From assembly GCA_013151705.1 (NCBI GenBank), contig JAADHT010000027.1, positions 1,125 through 24,752 on the forward strand: 23,628 nt of DNA, in the 5' to 3' direction. The notes beneath the pieces were generated by a model, which did no database searches, had not been told where the DNA came from, and was given only the letters and a program-made list of their open reading frames with translations. The DNA comes from Kiritimatiellota bacterium. Lineage in GTDB: Bacteria; Verrucomicrobiota; Lentisphaeria; Victivallales; JAADHT01. The translations under genes and the position numbers were made by a program. Below, piece by piece: positions 1-8,411 of this stretch; within the stretch, counting starts at the first letter, position 1, and each line of letters begins with the position of its first letter.

Positions 1-554
1 GCGGAAAGCAGGAAAAGAGCGCAAAGAAGCTCTCCGCGGCCGAAAGCCGGCGTGACCGCCTCGACGTGAATCGGATGAACCGCGTACAACACGGCCGCTA
101 GAAACGCTGGCACCCTGCCGAAACGTAAAGCCAAAGCGAGCTTGAACACCAAGAGAGAAATCAAAATATGCAAAATCAGATTGACCATCCTGAATCCTGG
201 AGACCAGAGCCGCATCCCGCCATCTTCCGAAATCTTTGTGAAGTACCTGGCATCCACCCAATAGGAGAAGAGAGTCAGCGGCCGATACATTCCCTGCGTC
301 TGCTCGGCGCGCCAGTAGGAGCGGGTCCAGCAACGCAGCGGATTCACTTCCTCGACGTAGAATGGATCGTCCCTGACCAGCTCGATGTCGTCGAACACGA
401 AATCGCCGTTCAGCCCGGAGATGTAAGGCAGCAACGCCGCCGCGACTATAATCAGTGTCATATACGGAGCCAACCGTCTGATAAACGCCACGGCAACACT
501 CGACGAGCGATCATCGGAATTTTTCTCCGGGTTGTTTGTTCGTGTCGCTTTCAT
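1..554 (-). CDS. TMTC/DUF1736-like membrane glycosyltransferase, N-terminal part (cut by window edge)
   Basis: The reading frame is open from an ATG at 554-552 to the left edge, about 184 codons, so the gene continues outside. A GGAG lies 8 bases before the ATG. Residues about 22-45 form a first membrane segment. It is followed by NGDFVFDDIELV, an acidic motif typical of the first external loop of PMT/TMTC-type transferases, then YRPLTLFSYWVDA, a second hydrophobic segment, and HPIHVEAVTPAFGRGELLCA. This series (FDD, YRPL, HP.H.EAV, GR.ELL) is the hallmark of the TMTC / DUF1736 family, which in better-known members transfers mannose from a lipid carrier to protein and carries C-terminal TPRs. 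The acceptor here is unknown, and whether TPRs follow cannot be seen. The gene is divergent from the TPR protein at 790. The family call is from visible motifs; the reaction is inference. Confidence 0.82.
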   Translation of the reverse strand, partial: MKATRTNNPEKNSDDRSSSVAVAFIRRLAPYMTLIIVAAALLPYISGLNGDFVFDDIELVRDDPFYVEEVNPLRCWTRSYWRAEQTQGMYRPLTLFSYWVDARYFTKISEDGGMRLWSPGFRMVNLILHILISLLVFKLALALRFGRVPAFLAAVLYAVHPIHVEAVTPAFGRGELLCALFLLS

Positions 555-789
555 TATTTCCACTCCATTCGAATACTTTAGAGCAAACCTCTATGAATTC
601 AAACGGCGGATGGGAGTATTCCATTTCCATTTCGAAAGTCGGTTTGGCTCTAGCGTCTAAAGTTTCCAGATTTCTCACAGGAAATATTGAAACGGGCGAA
701 AACGGGGGTAGATTCAAACGTCATAAAATTTGAGTTGGAAAAGATGGCCTCTATCCGAATTCGAGTGAATCTTTAACTGGAGACCACGA
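555..789. promoter_or_regulatory. Divergent intergenic region
   Basis: These 235 bases separate two divergent genes and should hold both promoters. The part near 720-760 is AT-rich. The right-hand gene has GGAG seven bases before its ATG and the left-hand gene has GGAG eight bases before its ATG. Short frames cross the region on both strands but none has a recognisable product. I could not fix a convincing -35/-10 pair. Confidence 0.4.
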
Positions 790-2589
790 ATGAGCAAATC
801 CGCGGAAAAGAGCAAAGTCGGCAAATGGCTGCTTATCGGCTGCCTGGCGCCGCTTCTGGGGTTGACGTCGCTTTTCATCTCACTCGCCGTCTGGAAATCA
901 ATGGACTCCAGTGAACCGGAAGCGCCATCCTACATCACAAACGCCGCTCCGAGCGTGGAACGCAAACTTCGCGCCTTGAAGAAGAAAGTCGCCCGCGATA
1001 AAACACCGAAGAATCAAATGGATCTTGATCAAACGGTGATGGCGCTTTTCAGCATTGAAAAAGCTTTGGCTGAAGCAAAGACCTTCGAGGGCCTCACTCC
1101 CTACGTCCTTCAAAAAGAGCCCGAACTCGTCGCTCCGGATGTCGCCGCTTTGAAATACCGTTTCTTCAACATCTACAAAAACCTGCTGAACGTCAGCGAT
1201 GAAATCGAGGAAGCCCGTTCGATATACGACATTACGGCCGGGGCGCTGTCGGATCTGGCCGGAGTGGTGGGCTATGACTCCATCTCCGGAATCATGATCG
1301 ACCGGGAGCAGGCGAAAAAGGTTTGGGAGAAAAGATTGGCGGAAACCGAGGCCGACGAAAAACTCAAGCGCAGATTGCGGAAAATCCAGGGCGAGATGCT
1401 CGATTTCCTCTTCGATTTCGCCAAAATCAGAGCGAAACACATAAAAAACTGGAACAAACTGTGCGCCGCCAGAGACCGCGCCTACCTCGCGGTGTACGAA
1501 AGGGATTGGGACGAGGTCGTCGCTTCGGCGTCGGCCGCCGCGGCAATGGCGCCGCATGAAACCGAAGCGCATGTGTTCTTGGTCAAGGCGTTGCTGGAGC
1601 GCGGAGACGAAACGGACGCCGACAGCGCCAAAGCCATCTTGAACGACTTCATAAAAAAGCATCAAGGTCAACAGGCGCCAGCCTATCTGCTCCGCGGCGT
1701 GATGGAGTTGAACGATGGTGATTTGGACGCCGCTATTCTCGATTTCGATCAAGCGGCCGCGTACTATCCTAAACAGCAACAGGCTATGTCGGATCGCCTC
1801 AATCTCTACAAAAAACGTCTTTTCCTCAACAAATCAAAAGAGGGACGGATGATCGTAAACCTCTACAGAGGCATGATGTCCGGGTCGGGATATTTCAGCC
1901 CGGATTTCCAAAAAGCCCGCGTCTTCCTCAAAAAAGGCGACAAGAGAAAAACACGCAAGAAAATCTTCGACCATTTTTTCAGAAGACGCCTCCAGGGACA
2001 ATGGGATATGGTGCTCCAAGATTTCAGATTCTGCCAGAACTACCTGAAATCCGACTTCGACGAGATTTTCAAAGGAGACGATCTGCGGCTCAAACTCGAT
2101 CCGGCTTGGTTCAGAAACACCCTCATCGTGTCGATAAAAAACAACGGGAACCAACCCGTCCACAACCTGACCCTTCTCCTCTGCGTCCGCTTCACCGACA
2201 TGTTCAAGGGAGACTACGTCTCTTTTCCAATAGGCGATTCCGTGGCGGTGCTGCGTCCGGGCGAGCAAGTCGAAGTCGGAAGGAAAAACATTAGCGGCGT
2301 GACGAGGGAGAAACTGGGAACCGAGAAGAAATGGAAGGATATAATAGAATATGGAGCCGTGCTCATTTCCGACGAGCTCATCGCCTGGGTGGCTCCGAAA
2401 ACTCCTCTGAAAATCAAAGAATCGTCGCCAAACGCCAACCGCGGAAAAAACGGCGACGCAAAATCCTCGAAGCGCTCAATCAAAGAACAGGCCAAGACGG
2501 CCGCGAAAATAGCGATAGACGCTGTCATAGACAAACTCTCCAATGATGAAACCGGCAAAAAAAAGAACAACGACGGGAGCCGTAAATGA
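790..2589 (+). CDS. Membrane-anchored TPR protein of unknown function
   Basis: 599 residues. GGAG seven bases upstream supports the ATG. Residues 13-35 are a single membrane anchor after a short basic N-terminus, so the rest is probably outside the cytoplasmic membrane. Residues about 55-215 are charged and helical (possible coiled coil). Residues about 222-335 look like tetratricopeptide repeats (for example AYLLRGVMELNDGDLDAAI). Residues about 432-540 look like a beta-rich, Ig-like module (LIVSIKNNGNQPVHNLTLLL, then GEQVEVGR), and the last 60 residues are Lys/Asn/Ser-rich and probably disordered. The stop overlaps the start of the Wzy-like gene by 4 bases (ATGA), so the two are probably translationally coupled. 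I do not recognise a named family. A scaffold for polysaccharide assembly is a guess from the neighbour only. Confidence 0.75.
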   Translation: MSKSAEKSKVGKWLLIGCLAPLLGLTSLFISLAVWKSMDSSEPEAPSYITNAAPSVERKLRALKKKVARDKTPKNQMDLDQTVMALFSIEKALAEAKTFEGLTPYVLQKEPELVAPDVAALKYRFFNIYKNLLNVSDEIEEARSIYDITAGALSDLAGVVGYDSISGIMIDREQAKKVWEKRLAETEADEKLKRRLRKIQGEMLDFLFDFAKIRAKHIKNWNKLCAARDRAYLAVYERDWDEVVASASAAAAMAPHETEAHVFLVKALLERGDETDADSAKAILNDFIKKHQGQQAPAYLLRGVMELNDGDLDAAILDFDQAAAYYPKQQQAMSDRLNLYKKRLFLNKSKEGRMIVNLYRGMMSGSGYFSPDFQKARVFLKKGDKRKTRKKIFDHFFRRRLQGQWDMVLQDFRFCQNYLKSDFDEIFKGDDLRLKLDPAWFRNTLIVSIKNNGNQPVHNLTLLLCVRFTDMFKGDYVSFPIGDSVAVLRPGEQVEVGRKNISGVTREKLGTEKKWKDIIEYGAVLISDELIAWVAPKTPLKIKESSPNANRGKNGDAKSSKRSIKEQAKTAAKIAIDAVIDKLSNDETGKKKNNDGSRK

Positions 2590-4139
2590 GTCCTACCGGA
2601 AAAGGTTTTCCATTTCCACCCAACCCCTTTTTTCGCCATCCGGTAATACCGTTGTTTTTATTACTCTTGGCCTTTCCGATCCAGCTTTTCGCCGCCGAAA
2701 TGACAGAAAATATGAAAAACTTTCTGCAGGTCTCGCCGGAAAACTCATTTCTCCCTGTTCTCCTGCTGATTGGATTCATAATCGCGCTTCTGGCATTCCT
2801 CTATCCGCGGATCGGACTTTTCGTCATGCTGTTCTTCTTTATGATCTCGACCGATATGCAGTTGACCGATGGCATGCAGTCCGCCGGGCGGACGGTCAGC
2901 ATCCGCATCGAGGACATCGTTCTGCTGCTGGTCTCCGGCGGCTGGCTTCTCAACCGCGCTAAAACCAGGACACTCTCCCGTTTCAGAAGAGTGCCGGTGA
3001 ACAAGCCCATCATCGCAATGGCCATTATGATTGTCGCCGCCTCCATTTTCGGTTTTCTCCAGGACACACTGCCGTTGAAGCGCGGAATTTTGTTCACTAT
3101 GAAACGTTTGGAGTACTTTTGGCTTTTTTTTATGACGTTGAACATCATGGAAACCGACAAGGAAGTGAAAACAGCCACGATCGTGTTGATATGGCTTTCA
3201 GCCCTTGTGGCGGTGATAGGAGTGTCGATGTACATTATAATGCCTGTTTCCAACTTAACGGGAGGAGGCACCACGGCCACTTCCGGGTTCGGCCGCGCCA
3301 ACACCCTTGCCGATTTCTTTCTGATCGTGGGCGGCGTGTTTCTCGGAATGCTCATCTATTCCGACACGAGAAGAAAAACCATTTTCTATCTGGCGATCTC
3401 CGCGTTGTGCGCTCTTGTCATCGTGATGACCAAATCCAGAGGCGCCTACGTCAGCGTTCCGCCTCTAATCCTGACGATTGTGGCGGTGTCGAAAAGCAGA
3501 AAAACAATTTTGACGATCGCAGTGGCCATACTCCTCTTGCTAACCTATCAAGTAATGTTGCTGGCTATCGACAGCATGCCGAAATCCAATGTTTCCGAAG
3601 GGGCGGAGATGCTGGTTCAGAAACACACCGGAGACATCGAAAACCAGTTTGAATCAATCAAAGACGTGGCGATGTATGGACCGAAAGTGGACTCGTCCTT
3701 CTACGCCAGATACAGCGGATGGACGAATAATATCGACGAGATTTTCTCGCATCCGATATTCGGACATGGGGTGGGGGCGGTGCCGCTGAGTTATTTCGAC
3801 TGCCAGCCTGTCAGGGAGATGTACGAGACCGGACTGTTCGGATTCTGCATTTTCCTGTATATGAACTTCGCTATTTTCATGTGCGTGCTACAACTTTTCA
3901 GAGCCACCGACGATCCATTCGTCAAAGGAATGACCTGCGGATTTCTAGGCGGCCATGTGGGAATGATGGTCCATGGCGTCAGCATCGCGAATTTCTACAC
4001 CATAATGAACATGGAAGTCTTCTGGTTCGTCGTCGCAATGCTGATGGTGTTCTACCACAACCACCAAGCCGCGCATCAAACGACTGATGACGCGGCCAGA
4101 CCAGACACGCCGCAACCAGTCCACCCCTCCGCGTCTTGA
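2586..4139 (+). CDS. O-antigen ligase / Wzy-like polysaccharide polymerase family membrane protein
   Basis: 517 residues with about ten or more hydrophobic segments. The O-antigen-ligase-superfamily pattern is visible: TKSRGAYVSV at about 282-291 ending a membrane helix, then a large external loop (about 325-410) with RYSGW (375-379), SHPIFGHGVG (388-397) and YETGLFG (413-419), followed by the final helices. Family members join or polymerise undecaprenyl-linked glycans on the periplasmic face. Where WaaL ligases usually have His 11 residues before the Gly of ETGL, this protein has Asp405, which fits Wzy-like polymerases better, but motif reading alone cannot decide. The start overlaps the upstream stop by 4 bases. 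The C-terminal 25 residues are polar, rich in His/Pro/Asp. The substrate is not predictable from the window. Confidence 0.82.
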   Translation: MSPTGKGFPFPPNPFFRHPVIPLFLLLLAFPIQLFAAEMTENMKNFLQVSPENSFLPVLLLIGFIIALLAFLYPRIGLFVMLFFFMISTDMQLTDGMQSAGRTVSIRIEDIVLLLVSGGWLLNRAKTRTLSRFRRVPVNKPIIAMAIMIVAASIFGFLQDTLPLKRGILFTMKRLEYFWLFFMTLNIMETDKEVKTATIVLIWLSALVAVIGVSMYIIMPVSNLTGGGTTATSGFGRANTLADFFLIVGGVFLGMLIYSDTRRKTIFYLAISALCALVIVMTKSRGAYVSVPPLILTIVAVSKSRKTILTIAVAILLLLTYQVMLLAIDSMPKSNVSEGAEMLVQKHTGDIENQFESIKDVAMYGPKVDSSFYARYSGWTNNIDEIFSHPIFGHGVGAVPLSYFDCQPVREMYETGLFGFCIFLYMNFAIFMCVLQLFRATDDPFVKGMTCGFLGGHVGMMVHGVSIANFYTIMNMEVFWFVVAMLMVFYHNHQAAHQTTDDAARPDTPQPVHPSAS

Positions 4140-4193
4140 CTCCAACCCCGCCAAAACGGCTACCTGGAAAGCGTTACCGGTTTAAACTCTATT

Positions 4194-4254
4194 TAGACCA
4201 TGTTCGAAAAGGTCTCGCAGCCATGTGGACACTTATTTCGAATAGGGTCTATTT
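4194..4254 (+). repeat. Dispersed intergenic inverted-repeat element, copy A
   Basis: Positions 4194-4241 match the reverse complement of 10816-10863 at 47 of 48 bases. The copy is bounded by a TTCGAA-centred segment at each end (TAGACCATGTTCGAA at 4194-4208 and TTCGAATAGGGTCTA at 4237-4251), which are imperfect inverted repeats. It lies between the Wzy-like gene and larC, in a 202-base gap with no other gene. The size and structure suggest a REP- or MITE-like element; mobility is not shown. Confidence 0.75.
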
Positions 4255-4341
4255 ACCCCTATGTTCATCTGGACATTGTCATCCATTCGTGCTATCTTCG
4301 TCGTTTTACGCGAGCAGAGTTCAAAATATTCGGGTGATATT

Positions 4342-5688
4342 ATGAAAACGCTTTTGATTGAACCGTTCGGAGGTGTCGCCGGTGATATGATTGTGGCGTC
4401 GTTGTTGGGATTGGGTGTGGATTTCGATAAATTCAAAGAAGCGCTTGAAACTCTTCCAGTCAGCCAGGATTGGAGTGTTGAATTGACGGATGTCGAACGA
4501 CACGCGATTTCCGCGAAACATTTTTCCGTGGCGGTAGGCGAGGAAAAACACCATCAACACTCCGATTCAAAACATCACTCCCACCATCACGACCACCCTC
4601 GTAACCATGACCAAGATCACCACAACGATCATGAAAAGACGGATAGCGCCCACTCCCGCCACCACAGAAATCTTGACCAGGTTTTGGAGATTATAAACGG
4701 CGCTCCCAGAATTTCAGACACCGTTAAAGAGCGTGCGACGGCGGTTTTCGCGAAACTCGCGCGAGCCGAGGCCGAGGTTCACGGAAAAGACGATCCCCGT
4801 GGGGTTCATTTTCACGAAGTGGGTGCTGTGGACGCGATAATCGACATAACCGGAGCATGCCTGGCATTGGAAGTGTTGGGTATTGAACATATCGTCTCCT
4901 ATCCGATCCCGTTGGGCACAGGAAGCGTGAAATCCGCCCACGGTGTCCTCCCGGTGCCGGTGCCGGCCACCGTGAACATACTTCGCGGAATTCCGGTCGA
5001 ACGCACGGACATTCCCTTCGAACTCGCCACCCCCACCGGAGCCGCGATTCTCGCGGAACTCGTCGATGAATGGCTGCCGGCTTCGCCCTCCCCGTGCGAA
5101 TCCGCGATTCCCGCGGGCTCCAAGATGTTGAAGAGCGCTTACGGCGCCGGCGCCCGCGACATACCGCAGCGCGCCGGAGTAGTTCGAGCCACCCTGTTTG
5201 AACGATTCGAAACGGGATGCGAGAGAGAGATGGACGAAGTCGCGGTGTTGGAATGCGAAATCGACGACATGCCAGGCGAGGTGTTCTCCTGGCTCTCCCC
5301 GAAACTTTTAGAAGCCGGGGCGCTGGATTTCTCCGTCACCGCCAATATGATGAAGAAAAACCGCTCGGGATTCTCGTTGAGGGTGATTTGCGCGCCAACC
5401 GCGGCCGCGGAAACCGCGAATTTGATTCTGCGCGAAACCACCACGCTGGGAGTGCGCCACAACATTGTAAGGCGTTTCAAACTGCGCCGCGAGAATCGCG
5501 AGGTCGAAACGCCGTTGGGAACAGTTTCCGCGAAGTTCGCGTTCGCTGAAGACGGCACCTTGCTCAAGGCAAAACCGGAATACGAGAGCGTCGCGAAACT
5601 CGCGGAGGCGAATGGAACCACATACTTGGAGGCTTTGAAAACCGTGGAGAAAAACCTTCCGGGGAATGAAAAGAAAAGACGGACATAA
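4342..5688 (+). CDS. larC: LarC, nickel-pincer cofactor biosynthesis (nickel insertion)
   Basis: 448 residues from the ATG at 4342; the frame is open further upstream, but only from 4342 does it begin with the family-type start MKTLLIEPFGGVAGDM. LarC is the CTP-dependent cyclometallase that inserts Ni into pyridinium bis-thiocarboxylate to make the nickel-pincer nucleotide of lactate racemase and related LarA enzymes. Conserved blocks include HFHEVGAVDAIIDITG, PLGTGSV..AHG.LPVPVPAT, ELATPTGAAIL, and ECEIDDMPGE in the second half. Residues 70-108 contain 16 histidines, a likely metal-binding loop. Unlike Lactobacillus plantarum, where larC is read through a frameshift, this gene is a single frame. 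No larA, larB or larE is in the window. The spacing to lpdA (241 bases) gives no evidence of an operon. Confidence 0.93.
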   Translation: MKTLLIEPFGGVAGDMIVASLLGLGVDFDKFKEALETLPVSQDWSVELTDVERHAISAKHFSVAVGEEKHHQHSDSKHHSHHHDHPRNHDQDHHNDHEKTDSAHSRHHRNLDQVLEIINGAPRISDTVKERATAVFAKLARAEAEVHGKDDPRGVHFHEVGAVDAIIDITGACLALEVLGIEHIVSYPIPLGTGSVKSAHGVLPVPVPATVNILRGIPVERTDIPFELATPTGAAILAELVDEWLPASPSPCESAIPAGSKMLKSAYGAGARDIPQRAGVVRATLFERFETGCEREMDEVAVLECEIDDMPGEVFSWLSPKLLEAGALDFSVTANMMKKNRSGFSLRVICAPTAAAETANLILRETTTLGVRHNIVRRFKLRRENREVETPLGTVSAKFAFAEDGTLLKAKPEYESVAKLAEANGTTYLEALKTVEKNLPGNEKKRRT

Positions 5689-5738
5689 CGGACGCCTGGA
5701 GGGTTATCGTATGTTGGGCGGAGCGCACCGCGGAGCGA

Positions 5739-5752
5739 TGGCGACGCCACAC
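5739..5752 (-). repeat. Short intergenic motif shared with 17575-17588
   Basis: On the minus strand this reads GTGTGGCGTCGCCA, matching 13 of 14 bases of GTGTGGCCTCGCCA at 17575 on the plus strand. Each has a small TGGC/GCCA stem. It sits in the 241-base gap between larC and lpdA, inside a GC-rich patch that also holds a GGAGCG doublet. It could be a fragment of another dispersed repeat. The rest of the gap is AT-richer toward lpdA and probably carries its promoter. Confidence 0.35.
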
Positions 5753-5929
5753 CACGCGCCGGGAAAACTTTGAATCGCCTTTTACAGGGCTGCCCGCGCG
5801 TCGTTTTAGTCCGTTGTGTCCGTGGAATATGCGCGATTAAAGATTGAATTTCATGCCTTTTCAGGGTAGGATATGTTGTTTGAGTGTCAAATGTGTTGAT
5901 TTTTACTTGATTCTAAAAGGAGCGGTACT

Positions 5930-7321
5930 ATGAGCGAGAAGAAATGCGATGTTTGCGTAATTGGCGGCGGCCCGGGCGGATATGTGGCGGCGATCAGAGC
6001 CTCCAGGCTGGGACAAAAAACGATTCTTGTTGAAAAAGATCAACTTGGCGGAACCTGTTTGAACGTGGGATGTATTCCAACCAAAACCCTTCTCGCCTCG
6101 CTTGACGCTTTGGAGATGGTGAGAAACGCGGCCGAGTTCGGCGTGAAGGTTGACGGCGACTGCGCTCCGGACTGGAAAGCTATGTTGGAACGCAAGGAAA
6201 AGGTCGTGGCTCAACTAAACAAGGGCATCGGCGCTCTTTTGAAAGCCTCGAAAGTCGAAGTGTTGACCGACACCGCGAAGTTCGCGGACCGAAAAACCGC
6301 GAAACTCGCGGCGAGCGGCGACACGGTCAAAGCGGATAAATTCATCATCGCAACCGGCTCCACTCCGGCTATGCCGGGATTCATCCCGAAATCCAACCGC
6401 GTTCTAGACTCCACCGATTTGCTTTCAATAAAAGAGATCCCGAAAAGCCTGATAGTTCTAGGCGGCGGAGTGGTCGGTTGCGAATTCGCCTGCCTTTTCG
6501 CCGGACTCGGCTCCAAGGTGACTGTCGTCGAAATGCTGCCGGAGATTCTTCCCGGACAAGACGGCGAAGTCTCCAAACTCATGCGCCGCGAATTCAAGAA
6601 AAAGGGAATCGACGTTAAAGTTGGCGCTCCCTTGGAGGATATCAAAGCGACCGCCAAAGCGGTGTCCGGTAAAGTTGGTAAAGACAAACTGTCGGCCGAC
6701 TACATGCTCGTTTCCATCGGACGTGTCCCAGTCTCCTCTGAAATCAATCCCGCGGCGGCGGGTGTCAAGGTGGATGAGAAGGGATTCATCCCGGTAACCG
6801 ACCGTTGCGCCACCAACGTTCCCGGAATCTATGCGATAGGCGATGTCGCCGGACGCGTCCAGTTGGCGCATATGGCGAGCGCCATGGGAATGGTAGCCGC
6901 CGAGAATTGCGCCGGAACACGCTCGACGTTCCGCGACGATCTTGTGCCGGGCTGCGTATTCACATCTCCGGAAATAGGATCGGTAGGATTGACTCAGGAG
7001 GCGTGCGGCGAAAAGGGAATTGAAGTCAAAATCGGAAAATTCCCTTTCTCGGGTCTCGGAAAAGCGATGGCGATCGGAGAGACCGCCGGATTCTGCAAGA
7101 TCATCGCCGACGCCGAAACGGATCAGGTGCTCGGCGCGCATATCGCGGGACCGCACGCCACCGACCTAATCGCGGAAATCGCGACTTCCATGAACCTGGA
7201 AATCACCGCGGCGGAGCTCGGCAAAGCGATACACGCCCACCCAACCCTCGGCGAGATCGCCATGGAGACGGCGCATGCCGTCCACGGCGAATGCGTCCAT
7301 ATGCCGCCACCGAGAAAATAA
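5930..7321 (+). CDS. lpdA: Dihydrolipoyl dehydrogenase (E3)
   Basis: 463 residues. AAGGAG seven bases upstream fixes the start. The enzyme is a flavoprotein that reoxidises dihydrolipoamide of 2-oxoacid dehydrogenase or glycine-cleavage complexes with NAD+. Visible features: the FAD-binding GGGPGGYVAA at 12-21; the redox disulfide GGTCLNVGCIPTK (Cys43 and Cys48); the NAD-binding LGGGVVGCEFA near 176-186; the second FAD motif ATNVPGIYAIGDVAG; and the dimer-interface HAHPTLGE (His437, Glu442), which completes the active site of the partner subunit. All key residues are present and the length is typical. No E1 or E2 gene is adjacent, so which complex it serves cannot be said. Its stop overlaps the next start by one base (TAATG). 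Confidence 0.96.
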   Translation: MSEKKCDVCVIGGGPGGYVAAIRASRLGQKTILVEKDQLGGTCLNVGCIPTKTLLASLDALEMVRNAAEFGVKVDGDCAPDWKAMLERKEKVVAQLNKGIGALLKASKVEVLTDTAKFADRKTAKLAASGDTVKADKFIIATGSTPAMPGFIPKSNRVLDSTDLLSIKEIPKSLIVLGGGVVGCEFACLFAGLGSKVTVVEMLPEILPGQDGEVSKLMRREFKKKGIDVKVGAPLEDIKATAKAVSGKVGKDKLSADYMLVSIGRVPVSSEINPAAAGVKVDEKGFIPVTDRCATNVPGIYAIGDVAGRVQLAHMASAMGMVAAENCAGTRSTFRDDLVPGCVFTSPEIGSVGLTQEACGEKGIEVKIGKFPFSGLGKAMAIGETAGFCKIIADAETDQVLGAHIAGPHATDLIAEIATSMNLEITAAELGKAIHAHPTLGEIAMETAHAVHGECVHMPPPRK

Positions 7322-7983
7322 TGAAAGTAGTATGTGCAAAATGCGGCGAAGCTATTCCGGACGAGGATTTCAACGTCTCGACCGACATCGCCTATTGCAG
7401 AAAATGCGACTTTAAACAGTCGCTTTCCGAACTGCTTGAAGCGGACGAGATCGACGCGTCGATAACCTACGATCCTCCCGGCGGAACTTTTTTCCAGGAG
7501 GACTTTCAGGGATTCACGGTCGGCGCGCGATTCTCGAAGGGCTTTCTATTGTTTTTGATCCCTTTCACGTGCGCATGGTCCGGATTCTCAATGTGGGGCA
7601 TCTACATACAACCTTTTCTCAGGGGGAAATTTGACGTCACTATCATGCTTTTCGGACTTCCATTTCTTTTTGGATCGATAGTGTTGTGCTCGGTTGTGTT
7701 CACCGCGCTTTTTGGTAGTTTGAAAATTATGGTTAAAGACTACGACGGGAAAATAATTTTCGGAGTTGGCGGTCTTGGCTGGAAAAGGCGTTTCAATGTT
7801 GCCGACGTCGATTCCGTCTCTCTCAAAACATCGAATGTCAGAGTCAACAACATCCCTCAAAAAGGCGTTTGTATTTCCGGCGCCAATATGGAGCCTATCA
7901 CTTTCGGCACGACCCTCAAAGAAAACCAAAAAGAATACGTCGCCGCTGTTTTGAAACAGAAACTGATTTCATCGAGAGGATGA
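7321..7983 (+). CDS. Zinc-ribbon membrane protein of unknown function
   Basis: 220 residues from the ATG that shares its A with the lpdA stop. A start 30 bases upstream exists but would place ten residues before the zinc ribbon; the chosen start gives MKVVCAKCG, the usual opening of such proteins. Cys5/Cys8 and a CRKC pair near residues 26-29 form a small zinc ribbon. Two hydrophobic segments follow (about 77-97 and 109-133), then a soluble C-terminal domain with KIIFGVGGLGWKRRF, probably a small beta domain. The topology suggests a cytoplasmic ribbon, a two-helix hairpin and a cytoplasmic tail. Close coupling suggests co-transcription with lpdA but not necessarily a shared job. I do not recognise a named family. 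Confidence 0.75.
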   Translation: MKVVCAKCGEAIPDEDFNVSTDIAYCRKCDFKQSLSELLEADEIDASITYDPPGGTFFQEDFQGFTVGARFSKGFLLFLIPFTCAWSGFSMWGIYIQPFLRGKFDVTIMLFGLPFLFGSIVLCSVVFTALFGSLKIMVKDYDGKIIFGVGGLGWKRRFNVADVDSVSLKTSNVRVNNIPQKGVCISGANMEPITFGTTLKENQKEYVAAVLKQKLISSRG

Positions 7984-8312
7984 AGAAAACGGAGGCCAGG
8001 GCAAAATGGCAATTACTTAAGCGAATAAAAAGGGAGAATATCCAAAATCCAACAACGAACTCAGGATATTCAGATTTACAACAAGTGCGTCACGCGCATT
8101 AAATTATCTTAAGCAAGTGCCATTCGGGTCAGGTCCCGTGGTCCAGAACATATTTAACCTGAGTAAGCGAAATATCGTCATTCCGGCTCGAAAGGTCGTC
8201 TTCAGAGGCGAGAATTTTAGCCGCTCACTATCACTCCCGTCACTCAATGACAATGCGAAAGTGGTTGGAATGAGACACCATTTTTGATAAAAAGACGAAT
8301 TTGCTTGCAATG
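7984..8312. other. Non-coding stretch upstream of the hip operators
   Basis: About 330 bases without a supported gene. It contains an inverted repeat GAATATCC (8036-8043) / GGATATTC (8064-8071) and two similar pieces containing CTTAAGC near 8016 and 8108. Composition is more AT-rich than the genes on the left, which fits the edge of an acquired segment. A minus-strand open frame across 8104-8427 overlaps the operators and the hipB start and is not believable as a gene. Confidence 0.4.
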
Positions 8313-8408
8313 TACCCGACAGGGTGTATTTTACGTTTTCAAGACGGTTTGGCACCCGATAGGGTACGAAAACGCCTGTGTCGCATTGATTGATCCCGAT
8401 AGGGTATG
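8305..8408 (+). promoter_or_regulatory. hipB promoter with three operator palindromes spaced 40 bp
   Basis: Three near-identical palindromes lie at 8314-8325 (ACCCGACAGGGT), 8354-8365 (ACCCGATAGGGT) and 8394-8405 (TCCCGATAGGGT). Their centres are exactly 40 bases apart, close to four DNA turns, so dimers would sit on one face. A possible promoter is TTGCAA (8305-8310) and TATTTT (8327-8332), 16 bases apart, with the first operator in the spacer. The AGGG of the third operator is also the only Shine-Dalgarno-like sequence for hipB, so bound repressor could cover the ribosome-site DNA. Autoregulation by HipB is known for the family; binding to these sites is inference. Confidence 0.72.
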
Positions 8409-8411
8409 ATA

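Noticed and set aside
898..1779. A 293-codon open frame on the minus strand
   Set aside because: It lies wholly antisense to the TPR gene, has no recognisable motif or ribosome site, and is explained by codon bias of the real gene.
4342..5688. Programmed frameshift in larC
   Set aside because: The whole protein is in one frame, so none is needed.
8036..8071. GAATATCC..GGATATTC inverted repeat resembling the E. coli HipB operator half-sites
   Set aside because: The half-sites are 20 bases apart rather than 8 and lie over 300 bases before hipB, while three better palindromes sit at the promoter.
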